Shown here piece after piece: positions 56,055-64,000 of a DNA stretch of 64,000 nucleotides. Both the position numbers and the translations under genes were made by a program. The notes under the pieces are model-generated. The model saw nothing but the letters and a program-made list of their open reading frames with translations, did not search any database and was not told the origin of the DNA. The first letter of the stretch is position 1. Every line of letters starts with the position of its first letter. Origin of the DNA: Psychrobacter sp. JCM 18902 (GTDB taxonomy: Bacteria; Pseudomonadota; Gammaproteobacteria; Pseudomonadales; Moraxellaceae); assembly GCF_904846615.1 (NCBI RefSeq), contig NZ_CAJHBK010000001.1:620001-684000 (forward strand), in the 5' to 3' direction.

Positions 56055-56918
56055 ATGAGCACGACTGATAAAACGAAAAAAAGCTTTACTGGTACGCAAA
56101 ATTATATTGCCACTGACGATTTGCAGTTGGCGGTCAACGCCGCGATGACGTTACAAAAACCACTATTGATTAAAGGCGAGCCGGGCACTGGTAAGACATT
56201 ATTGGCGGAGGAGGTCGCTGAAAGCTTAGGGATGCCGCTGATTACGTGGCACATCAAGTCAACCACTAAAGCGGAGCAAGGGTTGTATGAGTACGATGCC
56301 GTATCGCGCTTGCGTGACTCGCAACTGGGTGATGATAAGGTTTATGAGATTGGCAATTATATCAAGCCCGGTAAGCTATGGGAGGCATTCACCAGTAACG
56401 AGCGCAGTGTGTTGCTGATTGATGAAATTGATAAAGCCGATATCGAGTTCCCAAATGACTTGCTGCATGAGCTTGATAAAATGTCTTTTTATGTCTATGA
56501 GACGGGAGAAACCATCACTGCTGCGCAGCGTCCAGTGGTAATTATCACTTCAAACAATGAAAAAGAGTTGCCCGATGCTTTCTTGCGTCGCTGCTTTTTC
56601 CATTATATTGATTTTCCAGAAGAAGAGACCATGCGTCAAATCATTGACGTGCATTTCCCTAATATCCAAGAAAAACTGGTCAATGATGCGCTCGATATTT
56701 TTTATAAGCTGCGTAATGTCCAAGGGCTTAAAAAGCCACCATCAACCTCAGAATTGGTCGATTGGTTAACGTTGCTACTGGCTGATGATATGGCACAAGC
56801 AGAGTTAGAAGAGAACTTGCGCGGTGAGAAGTCTATTCCACCGTTATATGGCGCGCTGCTTAAAAATGAAGCCGATGTGAGCTTGTTGCAACGCTTTGCT
56901 AATATAATGCGCCGTTAA
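56055..56918 (+). CDS. MoxR-family AAA+ ATPase
   Basis: 287 residues from the ATG at 56055; a TTG two codons earlier is in frame. Walker A GEPGTGKT (41-48), Walker B VLLIDEIDKAD, sensor VVIITSNNEKELPDAFLRRC. MoxR ATPases act as chaperone-like partners of VWA proteins to mature or activate enzyme complexes. The next gene encodes such a VWA protein, so the two probably work together. The client is unknown. Confidence 0.92.
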   Translation: MSTTDKTKKSFTGTQNYIATDDLQLAVNAAMTLQKPLLIKGEPGTGKTLLAEEVAESLGMPLITWHIKSTTKAEQGLYEYDAVSRLRDSQLGDDKVYEIGNYIKPGKLWEAFTSNERSVLLIDEIDKADIEFPNDLLHELDKMSFYVYETGETITAAQRPVVIITSNNEKELPDAFLRRCFFHYIDFPEEETMRQIIDVHFPNIQEKLVNDALDIFYKLRNVQGLKKPPSTSELVDWLTLLLADDMAQAELEENLRGEKSIPPLYGALLKNEADVSLLQRFANIMRR

Positions 56919-56929
56919 GCAACAGACTA

Positions 56930-56951
56930 TTTTCAAAATGACGACACGCCC
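56930..56951 (-). repeat. Possible solo MITE end in the moxR-VWA gap
   Basis: TTTTCAAAATGACGACACGCCC, then TAAT, matches the outer end of copies A-C read on the minus strand, but only one end is present. Confidence 0.45.
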
Positions 56952-57004
56952 TAATAAAATGGTTTCACTCGTCACCATATCAGCTAATAAGCGATGCGAC
57001 TCTT

Positions 57005-58228
57005 ATGTTTATCAAATTGTTCTATACCTTACGTACTTATGGTGTGCCAGTCAGTACGCGTGAGCTGCTTGACCTAAATGCCGCATTAGATCAAGGGCTG
57101 ATGATGCAGCCGCATCCTGAAAATCCAGAGTTGTCTACCTTTGCCAGTCGTGAGGATATGTACCGGCTGATTCGGCTTTGTATGGTCAAAGACGAGCGCC
57201 ATTTTGATAAATTCGATCGAGCAATGGCAGATTATTTCGAAGGCGTCGACAGTCTAGATATGGATGAGCTATTGGCTAAATTGACGGACATTCCTAAAGA
57301 ATGGCTCGATTTAAAGCTTGATCCAAAAAACCTAACCGAAGAGCAGCGCCGACTGCTCAAAAAATACGGCTCGTTAGAGGAGCTAATGAAAGCGCTTGAA
57401 GAACGACTTAAAGAGCAAAAAGAGCGTCATCAAGGCGGTAGTAAGTGGGTTGGTACAGGCGGTACATCGCCATTTGGTGCCTATGGTGACCATCCAGAAG
57501 GCGTGCGCGTTGGCGGTGAATCGCGTAAACGTAGCGCGGCTAAAGTCTGGGAGCAGCGTAAATACCGCAACCTTGATGATGACAGTCAGCTTGGTACCCG
57601 TCAAATTCAAATGGCACTACGAAACTTGCGCCAGTTTGCCCGTACCGGTAGCGCCGATGAGCTAGACATTCATGAGACTATTAAACGCACGGCAAAAAAA
57701 GGCGTGCTCGATATTCATATGCAAGCTGAGCGCCGTAATCGCGTCAAAGTACTAATGCTGTTCGATGTGGGCGGCAGTATGGATGTCCATGTTGAAGCCT
57801 TAGAAAAGCTATTTTCAGCGGCTAGAAATGAATTTAAAACTTTAGAGTTTTTTTACTTTCATAACTGTTTATATGACTATGTTTGGAAGGATAATAACCG
57901 TCGCCATAGTGCGCCGATGCCAACGTATGAGCTGCTCAATAAATACGGTCGTGAATATCGCGTTATCTTCGTCGGCGATGCGTCAATGTCGCCATATGAG
58001 CTGATGACAGTTGGTGGCAGCGTTGAATATATGAACAATGAGGCGGGTATTGTTTGGCTCAAGCGGGTGCTCGCGCATTTCGATAAAGTCGCTTGGCTCA
58101 ATCCTGAAGATCCAGCGTACTGGCAATATACCCAAACTATCGTTGAAATTAAGAAACTATTCGACAATAAAATGTATCCGATGACCTTACATGGGGTAGA
58201 AGAGATGACCAATTATCTAGCACGTTAA
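57005..58228 (+). CDS. VWA-domain CoxE-like protein, partner of MoxR ATPase
   Basis: 407 residues. The N-terminal half is helical and charged (a Lys/Glu-rich stretch at about 108-145). The C-terminal VWA-like domain carries DVGGSMD (254-260) in place of the MIDAS DxSxS, with the later VIFVGDASMSPYEL. The Gly at the first Ser position is usual in this CoxE-like group. It lies 86 bases downstream of the MoxR gene and probably acts with it in activating an unidentified complex. A strong terminator follows. Confidence 0.85.
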   Translation: MFIKLFYTLRTYGVPVSTRELLDLNAALDQGLMMQPHPENPELSTFASREDMYRLIRLCMVKDERHFDKFDRAMADYFEGVDSLDMDELLAKLTDIPKEWLDLKLDPKNLTEEQRRLLKKYGSLEELMKALEERLKEQKERHQGGSKWVGTGGTSPFGAYGDHPEGVRVGGESRKRSAAKVWEQRKYRNLDDDSQLGTRQIQMALRNLRQFARTGSADELDIHETIKRTAKKGVLDIHMQAERRNRVKVLMLFDVGGSMDVHVEALEKLFSAARNEFKTLEFFYFHNCLYDYVWKDNNRRHSAPMPTYELLNKYGREYRVIFVGDASMSPYELMTVGGSVEYMNNEAGIVWLKRVLAHFDKVAWLNPEDPAYWQYTQTIVEIKKLFDNKMYPMTLHGVEEMTNYLAR

Positions 58229-58234
58229 TTTTGA

Positions 58235-58255
58235 CGTTTGGATAAAGATACGCCC
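58235..58255 (-). repeat. Weak MITE-end-like sequence after the VWA gene
   Basis: GGATAAAGATACGCCC, then TAAC, resembles the degraded outer end of the MITE family. The match is short and may be chance. Confidence 0.25.
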
Positions 58256-58294
58256 TAACTTAAGAAACCTGTTAATCCCCATATTTTTTTATAG

Positions 58295-58331
58295 AAGCAG
58301 CCGTTATGACAGCATAGCGGCTGCTTTTTTG
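58295..58331 (+). terminator. Terminator after the VWA gene
   Basis: Arms AGCAGCCG and CGGCTGCT with a nested loop, then TTTTTT. Confidence 0.9.
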
Positions 58332-58387
58332 TCAAAAATAATCAGTTTTGCAGTCATACGGCATTGGTATAAGCAGCAAAATATGAT

Positions 58388-58410
58388 AACATTCATTTTA
58401 AATGAATCTT
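58388..58410 (+). promoter_or_regulatory. NsrR-like operator upstream of hmp
   Basis: A 23-bp palindrome: left arm AACATTCATTT, centre T, right arm AAATGAATCTT. It matches the E. coli NsrR consensus (AAGATGCATTT-N-AAATGCATCTT) at all but three of the 22 defined positions. A candidate -35 TTGGTA (58364-58369) and -10 TAACAT (58387-58392) with 17 spacing would put it over the -10. It is about 256 bases before the hmp ATG. Confidence 0.7.
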
Positions 58411-58665
58411 ATAGAAGCGTTTTGACTGGTTCGGCGAAAAATTTGATGACAAGAATTTGATAATCGTTTGTAAAAATCAGTCGTCGTTGCTTATTTAAGT
58501 ACTTCATTTTTCATATGTTAATCAACCAATCAATGTAATAAACTTATGCCATTTTCAACCATTTTAGTAGCAAAAAAGCGCGTGCAAGTACTACATTCAG
58601 TAGACTAAACGAGTTTGACATCGCTCCTCACATGTTTTGGGATTGGTACTAATAAGAGAGACAGT

Positions 58666-59862
58666 ATGGCTTCACCAAAGACTTTAGAAATCGTCACCGC
58701 AACTGTTCCTGTCCTTGAAGAGCATGGAACGGCAATCACCACGGTGTTTTATAAAAATATGTTTGAAGAGCATCCCGAGCTGTTGGACATATTTAACGAA
58801 ACCAATCAAAAATTGGGTCGTCAACAGACGGCTCTGGCAACGACCGTGTTAGCCGCTGCTAAGCACTTGGATAAATTGGCGACGTTATTGCCACAAGTCA
58901 CGCAAATCAGCCACAAGCATCGTGCTTTACAAATTTTGCCTGAGCATTATCCTATCGTTGGTAAGCATTTAATCGGTGCAATCAAGGAAGTGCTGGGCGA
59001 GGCGGCCAATGACGATATTATCAATGCTTGGACTGAAGCTTATGATGAGATTGCCTCAGTATTTATCCAGATTGAACATGGCATGTATGAGGAGGCGATG
59101 TGGCAGGGTTTTGCGCCTTTTGTAGTGACTAAAAAGGTAGCAGCTGCTACGGATATTGCTGCTTTTACAGTTGTACCAGTCAGTGATAATGCAGAAAGTC
59201 ATCAAGAGATCGACCTGAGCAAATTGACTTTAACCGCAGGTCAGTACATCACAGTGAAAACAGATCCAAAAGACAGTGACCATGTTGCGCTGCGTCATTA
59301 CTCTTTGTACTCTGCTAGTACCGATGCAGGCATTCAGTTTGCAGTCAGACGCGATAACCGCAATGAGCATCATGGTTTGGTCTCTAACTATATGCACGAC
59401 CAATTAGAAGTGGGTGACACGGTTTTATTATCGGCACCAGCAGGTGACTTTGCGCTCAATCCAGACTTGGTACAGCAAAATGAGATTCCGCTAGTATTGA
59501 TGAGTGCGGGTGTTGGGGTAACCCCTGTGCTGTCTATGTTGGAGGCACAAGTATTAGCCAATCCGAAACGACCTATTATCTGGGTTTATGCTTGCCAAAA
59601 TGATGCGCATCACGCTTTCAATACTGAAGTGGAGACGCTGTTAGAAAAGGCTGAGACTGTAGAAAAGCATATTTTCTATTTTGAGTCTGGACAACTATTA
59701 GATGAGGCGTGGCTTGCTCAATTACCTAAGCCTGCTGATATTTATGTCTGTGGCTCGATGCCATTTATGGAAAGCATGATTGATGGGCTAGTGACGCTAG
59801 ATCACGGTGTTGATAGCGTTCATTATGAACCGTTTGGTCCCAAGATGAGTTTGGGCGGTTAA
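58666..59862 (+). CDS. hmp: Flavohemoprotein, nitric oxide dioxygenase
   Basis: 398 residues from the ATG at 58666 (E. coli Hmp 396); the frame is open upstream to 58615 but that part is not Hmp-like. It turns nitric oxide and oxygen into nitrate using NAD(P)H, FAD and haem. The globin domain carries the haem-proximal histidine in SHKHRALQI. The FAD domain has LRHYSLYSAS, and the NAD domain has MSAGVGVTPVLSMLE and VCGSMPFMESM. An NsrR-like operator lies upstream, so nitric oxide induction is likely. Confidence 0.95.
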   Translation: MASPKTLEIVTATVPVLEEHGTAITTVFYKNMFEEHPELLDIFNETNQKLGRQQTALATTVLAAAKHLDKLATLLPQVTQISHKHRALQILPEHYPIVGKHLIGAIKEVLGEAANDDIINAWTEAYDEIASVFIQIEHGMYEEAMWQGFAPFVVTKKVAAATDIAAFTVVPVSDNAESHQEIDLSKLTLTAGQYITVKTDPKDSDHVALRHYSLYSASTDAGIQFAVRRDNRNEHHGLVSNYMHDQLEVGDTVLLSAPAGDFALNPDLVQQNEIPLVLMSAGVGVTPVLSMLEAQVLANPKRPIIWVYACQNDAHHAFNTEVETLLEKAETVEKHIFYFESGQLLDEAWLAQLPKPADIYVCGSMPFMESMIDGLVTLDHGVDSVHYEPFGPKMSLGG

Positions 59863-59898
59863 TTTTAGCTATTGTTAGCCATTAACTGTTGCTATTAA

Positions 59899-59944
59899 CA
59901 AAAAAAGCACTTGGATGGCAAAGTCGTCTCAAGTGCTTTTTATT
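59899..59944 (+). terminator. hmp terminator
   Basis: Arms AAAAAAGCACTTG and CAAGTGCTTTTT with a loop of about 18 bases, about 40 bases after the stop. Confidence 0.85.
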
Positions 59945-59974
59945 CAGTGCAATTTATCTTATTTTTATCACTAT

Positions 59975-60010
59975 TTTAAAAATGGATACATCTTTAAAAA
60001 TGGATACATC
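59975..60010. repeat. Two tandem copies of an 18-bp unit
   Basis: TTTAAAAATGGATACATC is repeated exactly at 59975-59992 and 59993-60010, just past the stop of the convergent glycosidase gene. Confidence 0.85.
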
Positions 60011-60012
60011 GC

Positions 60013-60828
60013 CTAATCTTTATTTTCAACCAATCCAACCATCACACCCATCTCTTTTTTATCATGCTTATCAATGCTAGGCGCATATAATGCCGAAGCA
60101 ATCCCGCCATCTAAAAACAGAGCATTCGGACAGTTTAAGTCATTCTTAAACAACGATGCAAATTGATAAAATGTCACTGGCTCATCGCTATTGACAAATT
60201 TTATGTGGCCGTCATCGCAAACACCTGCGCCATTACGAATCTTGAGTGAGGTGCTATCAGGATTAAACTGTGGATGTATCTCGTTATTGATAACCAACAT
60301 AGGACCTGATTGGGTGGCATACCAAGGCTTCGCTTCGCCGCTGTTAAGCTGCTCGTTTAAGGCGTTGCTTTCTGTGATATGTACGTTTCCAACTTTATCC
60401 CACCACAGCACACCATTGGGCAATAAATGGAAATTGCCACCGCCTTCTTTGAGATTTAGCGATTTGATCTCTTCACCATCAATGATGGTATAGCCAATCG
60501 GTGCATAGTTCTCATTGTACATGCCGGCATTCATGGCAAAGTTCAGCGCTTGATTGGAGGGTAAAGTCGCTAATAACGTATCAAAGGTTAGCAACGATTT
60601 CGTACTATCAGGCTGCTGCCAAAATAATTTTAATGAATAGTGACCATTCATCAAGGCTTGAGCATCAATGCTACAAACACTATAAGAAAATAGTGCATCC
60701 TGAGTCTGGCACGACCAGTTTTGTGTCTTGTTGTCAGCAGCATCAGTGCTTATCGGTTGGCAAGCACTGACACTTATCAAGAGTAGGGCGACTGCTCCTA
60801 AAGGTAAGGGAAGAGCGAAATTTGGCAT
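60013..60828 (-). CDS. Phosphodiester glycosidase-family lipoprotein
   Basis: 271 residues from the ATG at 60826-60828; a TTG directly before it is also in frame. A lipoprotein signal ends VSAC, with the lipid on C23. The NAGPA-like domain shows MNAGMYNENYAPIGYTIIDG, WYATQSGPMLVINNEIHP, and NALFLDGGIASALYAP. Family members remove N-acetylglucosamine from phosphodiesters in animals; the bacterial substrate is unknown. It converges on hmp. Confidence 0.85.
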   Translation of the reverse strand: MPNFALPLPLGAVALLLISVSACQPISTDAADNKTQNWSCQTQDALFSYSVCSIDAQALMNGHYSLKLFWQQPDSTKSLLTFDTLLATLPSNQALNFAMNAGMYNENYAPIGYTIIDGEEIKSLNLKEGGGNFHLLPNGVLWWDKVGNVHITESNALNEQLNSGEAKPWYATQSGPMLVINNEIHPQFNPDSTSLKIRNGAGVCDDGHIKFVNSDEPVTFYQFASLFKNDLNCPNALFLDGGIASALYAPSIDKHDKKEMGVMVGLVENKD

Positions 60829-60900
60829 CAATGATATATCTTTTATAGTATGGAGTGAGATATAAATAGTCAGGGCTCACGGATTTTTAATCGCTAAATC

Positions 60901-62703
60901 TCAATCATTGTTAAGTGGAACATCGCGAAAAGTATTGTTGACGTTGCCGATTAATTGCCCACCGCCAGTGATACTTGCAAAGTTGCCAAGGCTCTGTTCC
61001 ACCGATGTGGTGGTTTCCCTACCTTTATCCCGTGAGTCTTTATTATAAGCAATGAGGGCATCATCATTGGCTAAAAAGCTATCTGGGTTCGCCATGACCC
61101 ACATCTGATTAAACACATCTGCGCGGGCGCTATTATTGAGTAGCGCTCCCTTATCGGTAAAATAAAAGAACTTCGATAATAGTTTTATCTGCCCATCATC
61201 GAGGCGGCGCGCGATATGATAAGGTTGTAATTGGCTTGGGTGTTGTAAGCCGACCGCACCAACGATACTGGCTAGGGATTTCAGAGTGTTTTTATGGAAG
61301 CTTGCGACACGCTCAGCTTTGCTTGGTACATCCAGCGCTTTTTGACGATACGGGTCTTGGGTGGCAACGCCAGTCGGGCAAGTGTTGGTATGGCACGAAC
61401 GTGATTGAATACAGCCAACGGCAAACATAAAGCCGCGCGCTGAATTACACCAGTCTGCGCCCAAGGCAATCATACGGGCAATATCGAAACCAGAGACGAT
61501 TTTACCGCTCACGCCAAGTTTGATTTTATCGCGAATGCCTGCGCCGACCAAAGTATTGTGTATTAATAAAAATCCTTCAACCATTGGCATGCCGACATTG
61601 TCCATGAATTCGACAGGAGCCGCGCCAGTACCGCCTTCTGCGCCATCGATGACGATGAAATCAGGATAGTTGTTGGTTTCGATCATGGCTTTCACAATGG
61701 CCATAAACTGCCAAGGCTGACCAACACAAAGTTTGAAGCCCACAGGTTTGCCGCCTGACAACTCGCGCAGTTGTTGCCAAAAAGCCACCAATTCTCGCGG
61801 GGTATTAAAGGCTGTATGCGACGAGGGCGACACACAATCTTGACCTGTCGGTACTTGACGGGTATCAGCGATTTCTTGGGTGATTTTCTCCGCGGGTAGC
61901 ACGCCACCTTTACCAGGTTTTGCCCCTTGAGATAATTTGATTTCAATCATTTTTACTTGTGGATCAACCGCTTTTTCGGCAAAAGACTGCGGGTCAAAAT
62001 TGCCACTATCATCACGGCAACCAAAATACCCTGTACCTAGCTCCCAAATCAAATCACCACCGAACTTGCGATGATAAGGGCTGATAGCCCCTTCACCCGT
62101 ATCATGAGTAAAGCCGCCCATTTTTGCGCCTTGATTGAGCGCCATAATCGCGTTAGCCGATAAGCTGCCAAAGCTCATCGCCGAGATATTAAATACCGAC
62201 ATATCATGCGGCTGTTGACAACGCTCACCGCCAACCATAATACGAAAATCTTTGTTTTCTAGAGGTTGGCTAATCGCTGATTGTAAAAACCATTCTTTAC
62301 CATTGGTGTATAAATTATCTAACGTACCAAAGGCATTGGTGTCACTGACGTTCTTAGCACGTTGATAGATTAGCGCACGCTGCTGGCGTGAAAACGGTAC
62401 TTGCTCTTTGTCATTTTCTAGTAAATATTGACGAATTTCAGGACGAAAGTCTTCAAGCACATAACGAATATGTCCGGCAACTGGATAGTTTTTCAAAATA
62501 GCATGCTTTGATTGTATGACGTCATAAATCCCCAAGCATACCCCAAACCCACCGAGAATAATTAACCACCAATTTAGCAGTAGTAGACCTGCTAAAAATA
62601 TTAATATAGCAGCGCCAAAGGTGCTATAACGCAGCAATAAGCCGACCAAATACGGAGAGTTGGTTTTAGGTTCAGGATTTAGATTGGTACGAGATTGGGG
62701 CAT
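60901..62703 (-). CDS. FMN-binding glutamate synthase-family protein
   Basis: 600 residues from the ATG at 62701-62703; the frame continues to 62754. An N-terminal membrane anchor (about 20-60) precedes the GltB FMN-binding domain: GERCQQPHDMSVFNISAMSFGSLS, GAISPYHRKFGGDLIWELGTGYFGCR, IEIKLSQGAKPGKGGVLPAEKIT, and the iron-sulfur cysteines CIQSRSCHTNTCPTGVATQDP. It lacks the amidotransferase and GltD parts, so it belongs to the stand-alone FMN group. Its substrate is unknown. Confidence 0.9.
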   Translation of the reverse strand: MPQSRTNLNPEPKTNSPYLVGLLLRYSTFGAAILIFLAGLLLLNWWLIILGGFGVCLGIYDVIQSKHAILKNYPVAGHIRYVLEDFRPEIRQYLLENDKEQVPFSRQQRALIYQRAKNVSDTNAFGTLDNLYTNGKEWFLQSAISQPLENKDFRIMVGGERCQQPHDMSVFNISAMSFGSLSANAIMALNQGAKMGGFTHDTGEGAISPYHRKFGGDLIWELGTGYFGCRDDSGNFDPQSFAEKAVDPQVKMIEIKLSQGAKPGKGGVLPAEKITQEIADTRQVPTGQDCVSPSSHTAFNTPRELVAFWQQLRELSGGKPVGFKLCVGQPWQFMAIVKAMIETNNYPDFIVIDGAEGGTGAAPVEFMDNVGMPMVEGFLLIHNTLVGAGIRDKIKLGVSGKIVSGFDIARMIALGADWCNSARGFMFAVGCIQSRSCHTNTCPTGVATQDPYRQKALDVPSKAERVASFHKNTLKSLASIVGAVGLQHPSQLQPYHIARRLDDGQIKLLSKFFYFTDKGALLNNSARADVFNQMWVMANPDSFLANDDALIAYNKDSRDKGRETTTSVEQSLGNFASITGGGQLIGNVNNTFRDVPLNND

Positions 62704-62910
62704 GGCTACACTCAACAGTAATACATAAATATTAAAAAGGTGACAATGATTCAAAGAGAGAGTAGGGTAAAAACCACCCTCTTAGGACCATTATTGTTAG
62801 ACACTGACAAAGCGCTCAGATTTATCGCCTACATCATACACATATGATATCACTGCATAGCAGTAATTGGGTAACAGAGTGCTACTGTTGATGTTGCTAG
62901 TGGCGTGATT

Positions 62911-64000
62911 TTAACAGACAACTTGTACCAAAGTTTTCTGCTCGTCGATCACTGTAAGCTTAATCTCAACGGGCAAAAATTGCTGAATGAGCCATGCTTG
63001 GGTTTCAGCGTGCTTACTAACGACACGCGCGGTAAACTCGCCACCGCCTGCTAACGCCAACGGTAAGAGTAATTGGTCGGTTAAGTATTCATCGACCAGT
63101 GAGTCGGTGTTAAATACATAACGTTTGACTAAGCCTGATAAACGACAACCTATCTTTTCCGCCGAGCTGCGTTTTTCTCCTAGTAAAGTAAACACCTCGG
63201 AGTGATATTCTTTATGATTTTGGGTGTCAGAAACCTCATGAGTGACTTGTGCATAGCAGCTATTGCCTTCACCAATGCCTTGTAATTTAAAGCTTTTAGT
63301 CGTAATTAGTGTCTTATCAATACCTGCTTCAACCAATGATACTTTTGCGCTGGCAAGCTCACGTTTGCAAATGTCGTACTCTAAATTGAGCACGCTCGCG
63401 ACCAGCTCTATACCGATAAGCTCTCCACGCTTGGTTAGCTGTAAGGGTAGCGTATTCGCACGGCGCATAAATGGCGTTATCGTCGCTTTAATCATGCCGC
63501 TACCAATAGGCGCAAACCCTGCTTGTACACACTCGATATCCACGTGCATACCCAATTTCCCTAATGCAGGGACGAATGCTTGCTGTAGGAAGTCCGTGGT
63601 TGGCGCGAGTGGATTGTGCGTGCCGCCTTTTATTGTTACGGTTGATACCGTTTGCGTGTTGGTATTGGCAAACAATAACGTTGGCAATAGTGTTTGCAGC
63701 ACCAAACTGGTACTGCCAGCTGAGCCAATATCAAAATGATAATCACCTGATTTGATGGCACTCGGCATAAAGGTGAACGCCATACTGCCCAAATGTGCGC
63801 CTGTCACGGTGGCATTTGATATTTGCTGCGAGGCTTGTACACACATCAAGTGCTGACGCATCAATCCTGATTTGGCTCGCCCAGCGCGAATATTGGTAAT
63901 CTCGATTGGTGTGCCTGTGAGCATGGATAACGATAGGGCAGTACGGATAATTTGTCCACCGCCTTCGCCTGTACTGCCGTCGATTTTTAGCGGTTTGTGT
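62911..64000 (-). CDS. rtcA: RNA 3'-terminal phosphate cyclase RtcA (5' end outside window)
   Basis: At least 363 codons; the start lies beyond position 64000. It turns RNA 3'-phosphates into 2',3'-cyclic phosphates using ATP. The N-terminal signature KIDGSTGEGGGQIIRTALSLS reads into the window edge. RAGRAKSGLMRQH, GAHLGSMAFTFMP and the His-containing GGGEFTARVVSKHAETQAWLI end (nucleophile near the end) confirm the family. No rtcB is in view. Confidence 0.95.
   Translation of the reverse strand, partial: HKPLKIDGSTGEGGGQIIRTALSLSMLTGTPIEITNIRAGRAKSGLMRQHLMCVQASQQISNATVTGAHLGSMAFTFMPSAIKSGDYHFDIGSAGSTSLVLQTLLPTLLFANTNTQTVSTVTIKGGTHNPLAPTTDFLQQAFVPALGKLGMHVDIECVQAGFAPIGSGMIKATITPFMRRANTLPLQLTKRGELIGIELVASVLNLEYDICKRELASAKVSLVEAGIDKTLITTKSFKLQGIGEGNSCYAQVTHEVSDTQNHKEYHSEVFTLLGEKRSSAEKIGCRLSGLVKRYVFNTDSLVDEYLTDQLLLPLALAGGGEFTARVVSKHAETQAWLIQQFLPVEIKLTVIDEQKTLVQVVC

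Overview
The window looks like chromosome from a moderately low-GC gamma-proteobacterium of the Moraxellaceae, most likely Psychrobacter. This rests on the protein styles and the gene set: a cbb3 oxidase locus with CcoG and FixH, a LolC-type permease with LolD and no second permease gene beside it, ComEC, RNase D, and a glycine-cleavage locus under a tandem glycine riboswitch. The assignment is inference; there is no rRNA or other strict marker in the window. No tRNA, rRNA, CRISPR array or replication origin was seen.

Layout. 1-7.8 kb is a Ter (tellurite/stress) island: terD, terC, terE, an AIM24-like gene and terZ on the minus strand, terA convergent on the plus strand, then an ATP-grasp enzyme and the first 42 codons of another gene running off the left edge. 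7.9-14.1 kb holds rlmKL, an MscS channel, a dihydrolipoamide-dehydrogenase-like flavoenzyme and a PrxQ peroxiredoxin. 14.2-15.7 kb is a small accessory island with a decayed IS3-family element, an alanine-rich secreted repeat protein and an unrecognised small ORF; a terminator hairpin sequence is duplicated at its two edges. 15.7-18.7 kb carries a small periplasmic protein, queC and ttcA. 18.7-25.0 kb is the cbb3 oxidase locus (ccoN-O-Q-P, ccoG, fixH). 25.8-31.3 kb has an SCP2-domain protein, an unknown, lolC/lolF-lolD, a small unknown and a DUF2062 membrane protein. 31.6-47.8 kb carries comEC, an S49 peptidase, hydrolases, a CPBP protease, dusA, an MFS transporter, a phospholipase-D-like lipoprotein, metZ, ybaB-recR, rnd and a lipase-like hydrolase. 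48-54.2 kb is the glycine cleavage cluster gcvT-gcvH-nitroreductase-gcvP with a two-aptamer glycine riboswitch. 54.4-64 kb carries ycgL, a membrane protein, a MoxR/VWA pair, hmp with an NsrR-like operator, a phosphodiester-glycosidase lipoprotein, an FMN glutamate-synthase-like protein and the 3' part of rtcA.

The most striking non-coding signal is a family of about 170-bp palindrome-ended elements (termini GGGCGTGTCC/GGACACGCCC, flanked by TA, often within CTAG). There are five full-length or near full-length copies, one internally deleted copy and two possible solo ends. They behave like MITEs of an IS5-type (IS427-like) parent that is not in the window. One lies between the likely rnd promoter and rnd, one sits in the fixH-ccoG gap, and a shortened one supplies the 3' end of a small ORF. 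The other notable regulatory finds are the tandem glycine riboswitch and the 23-bp palindrome upstream of hmp.
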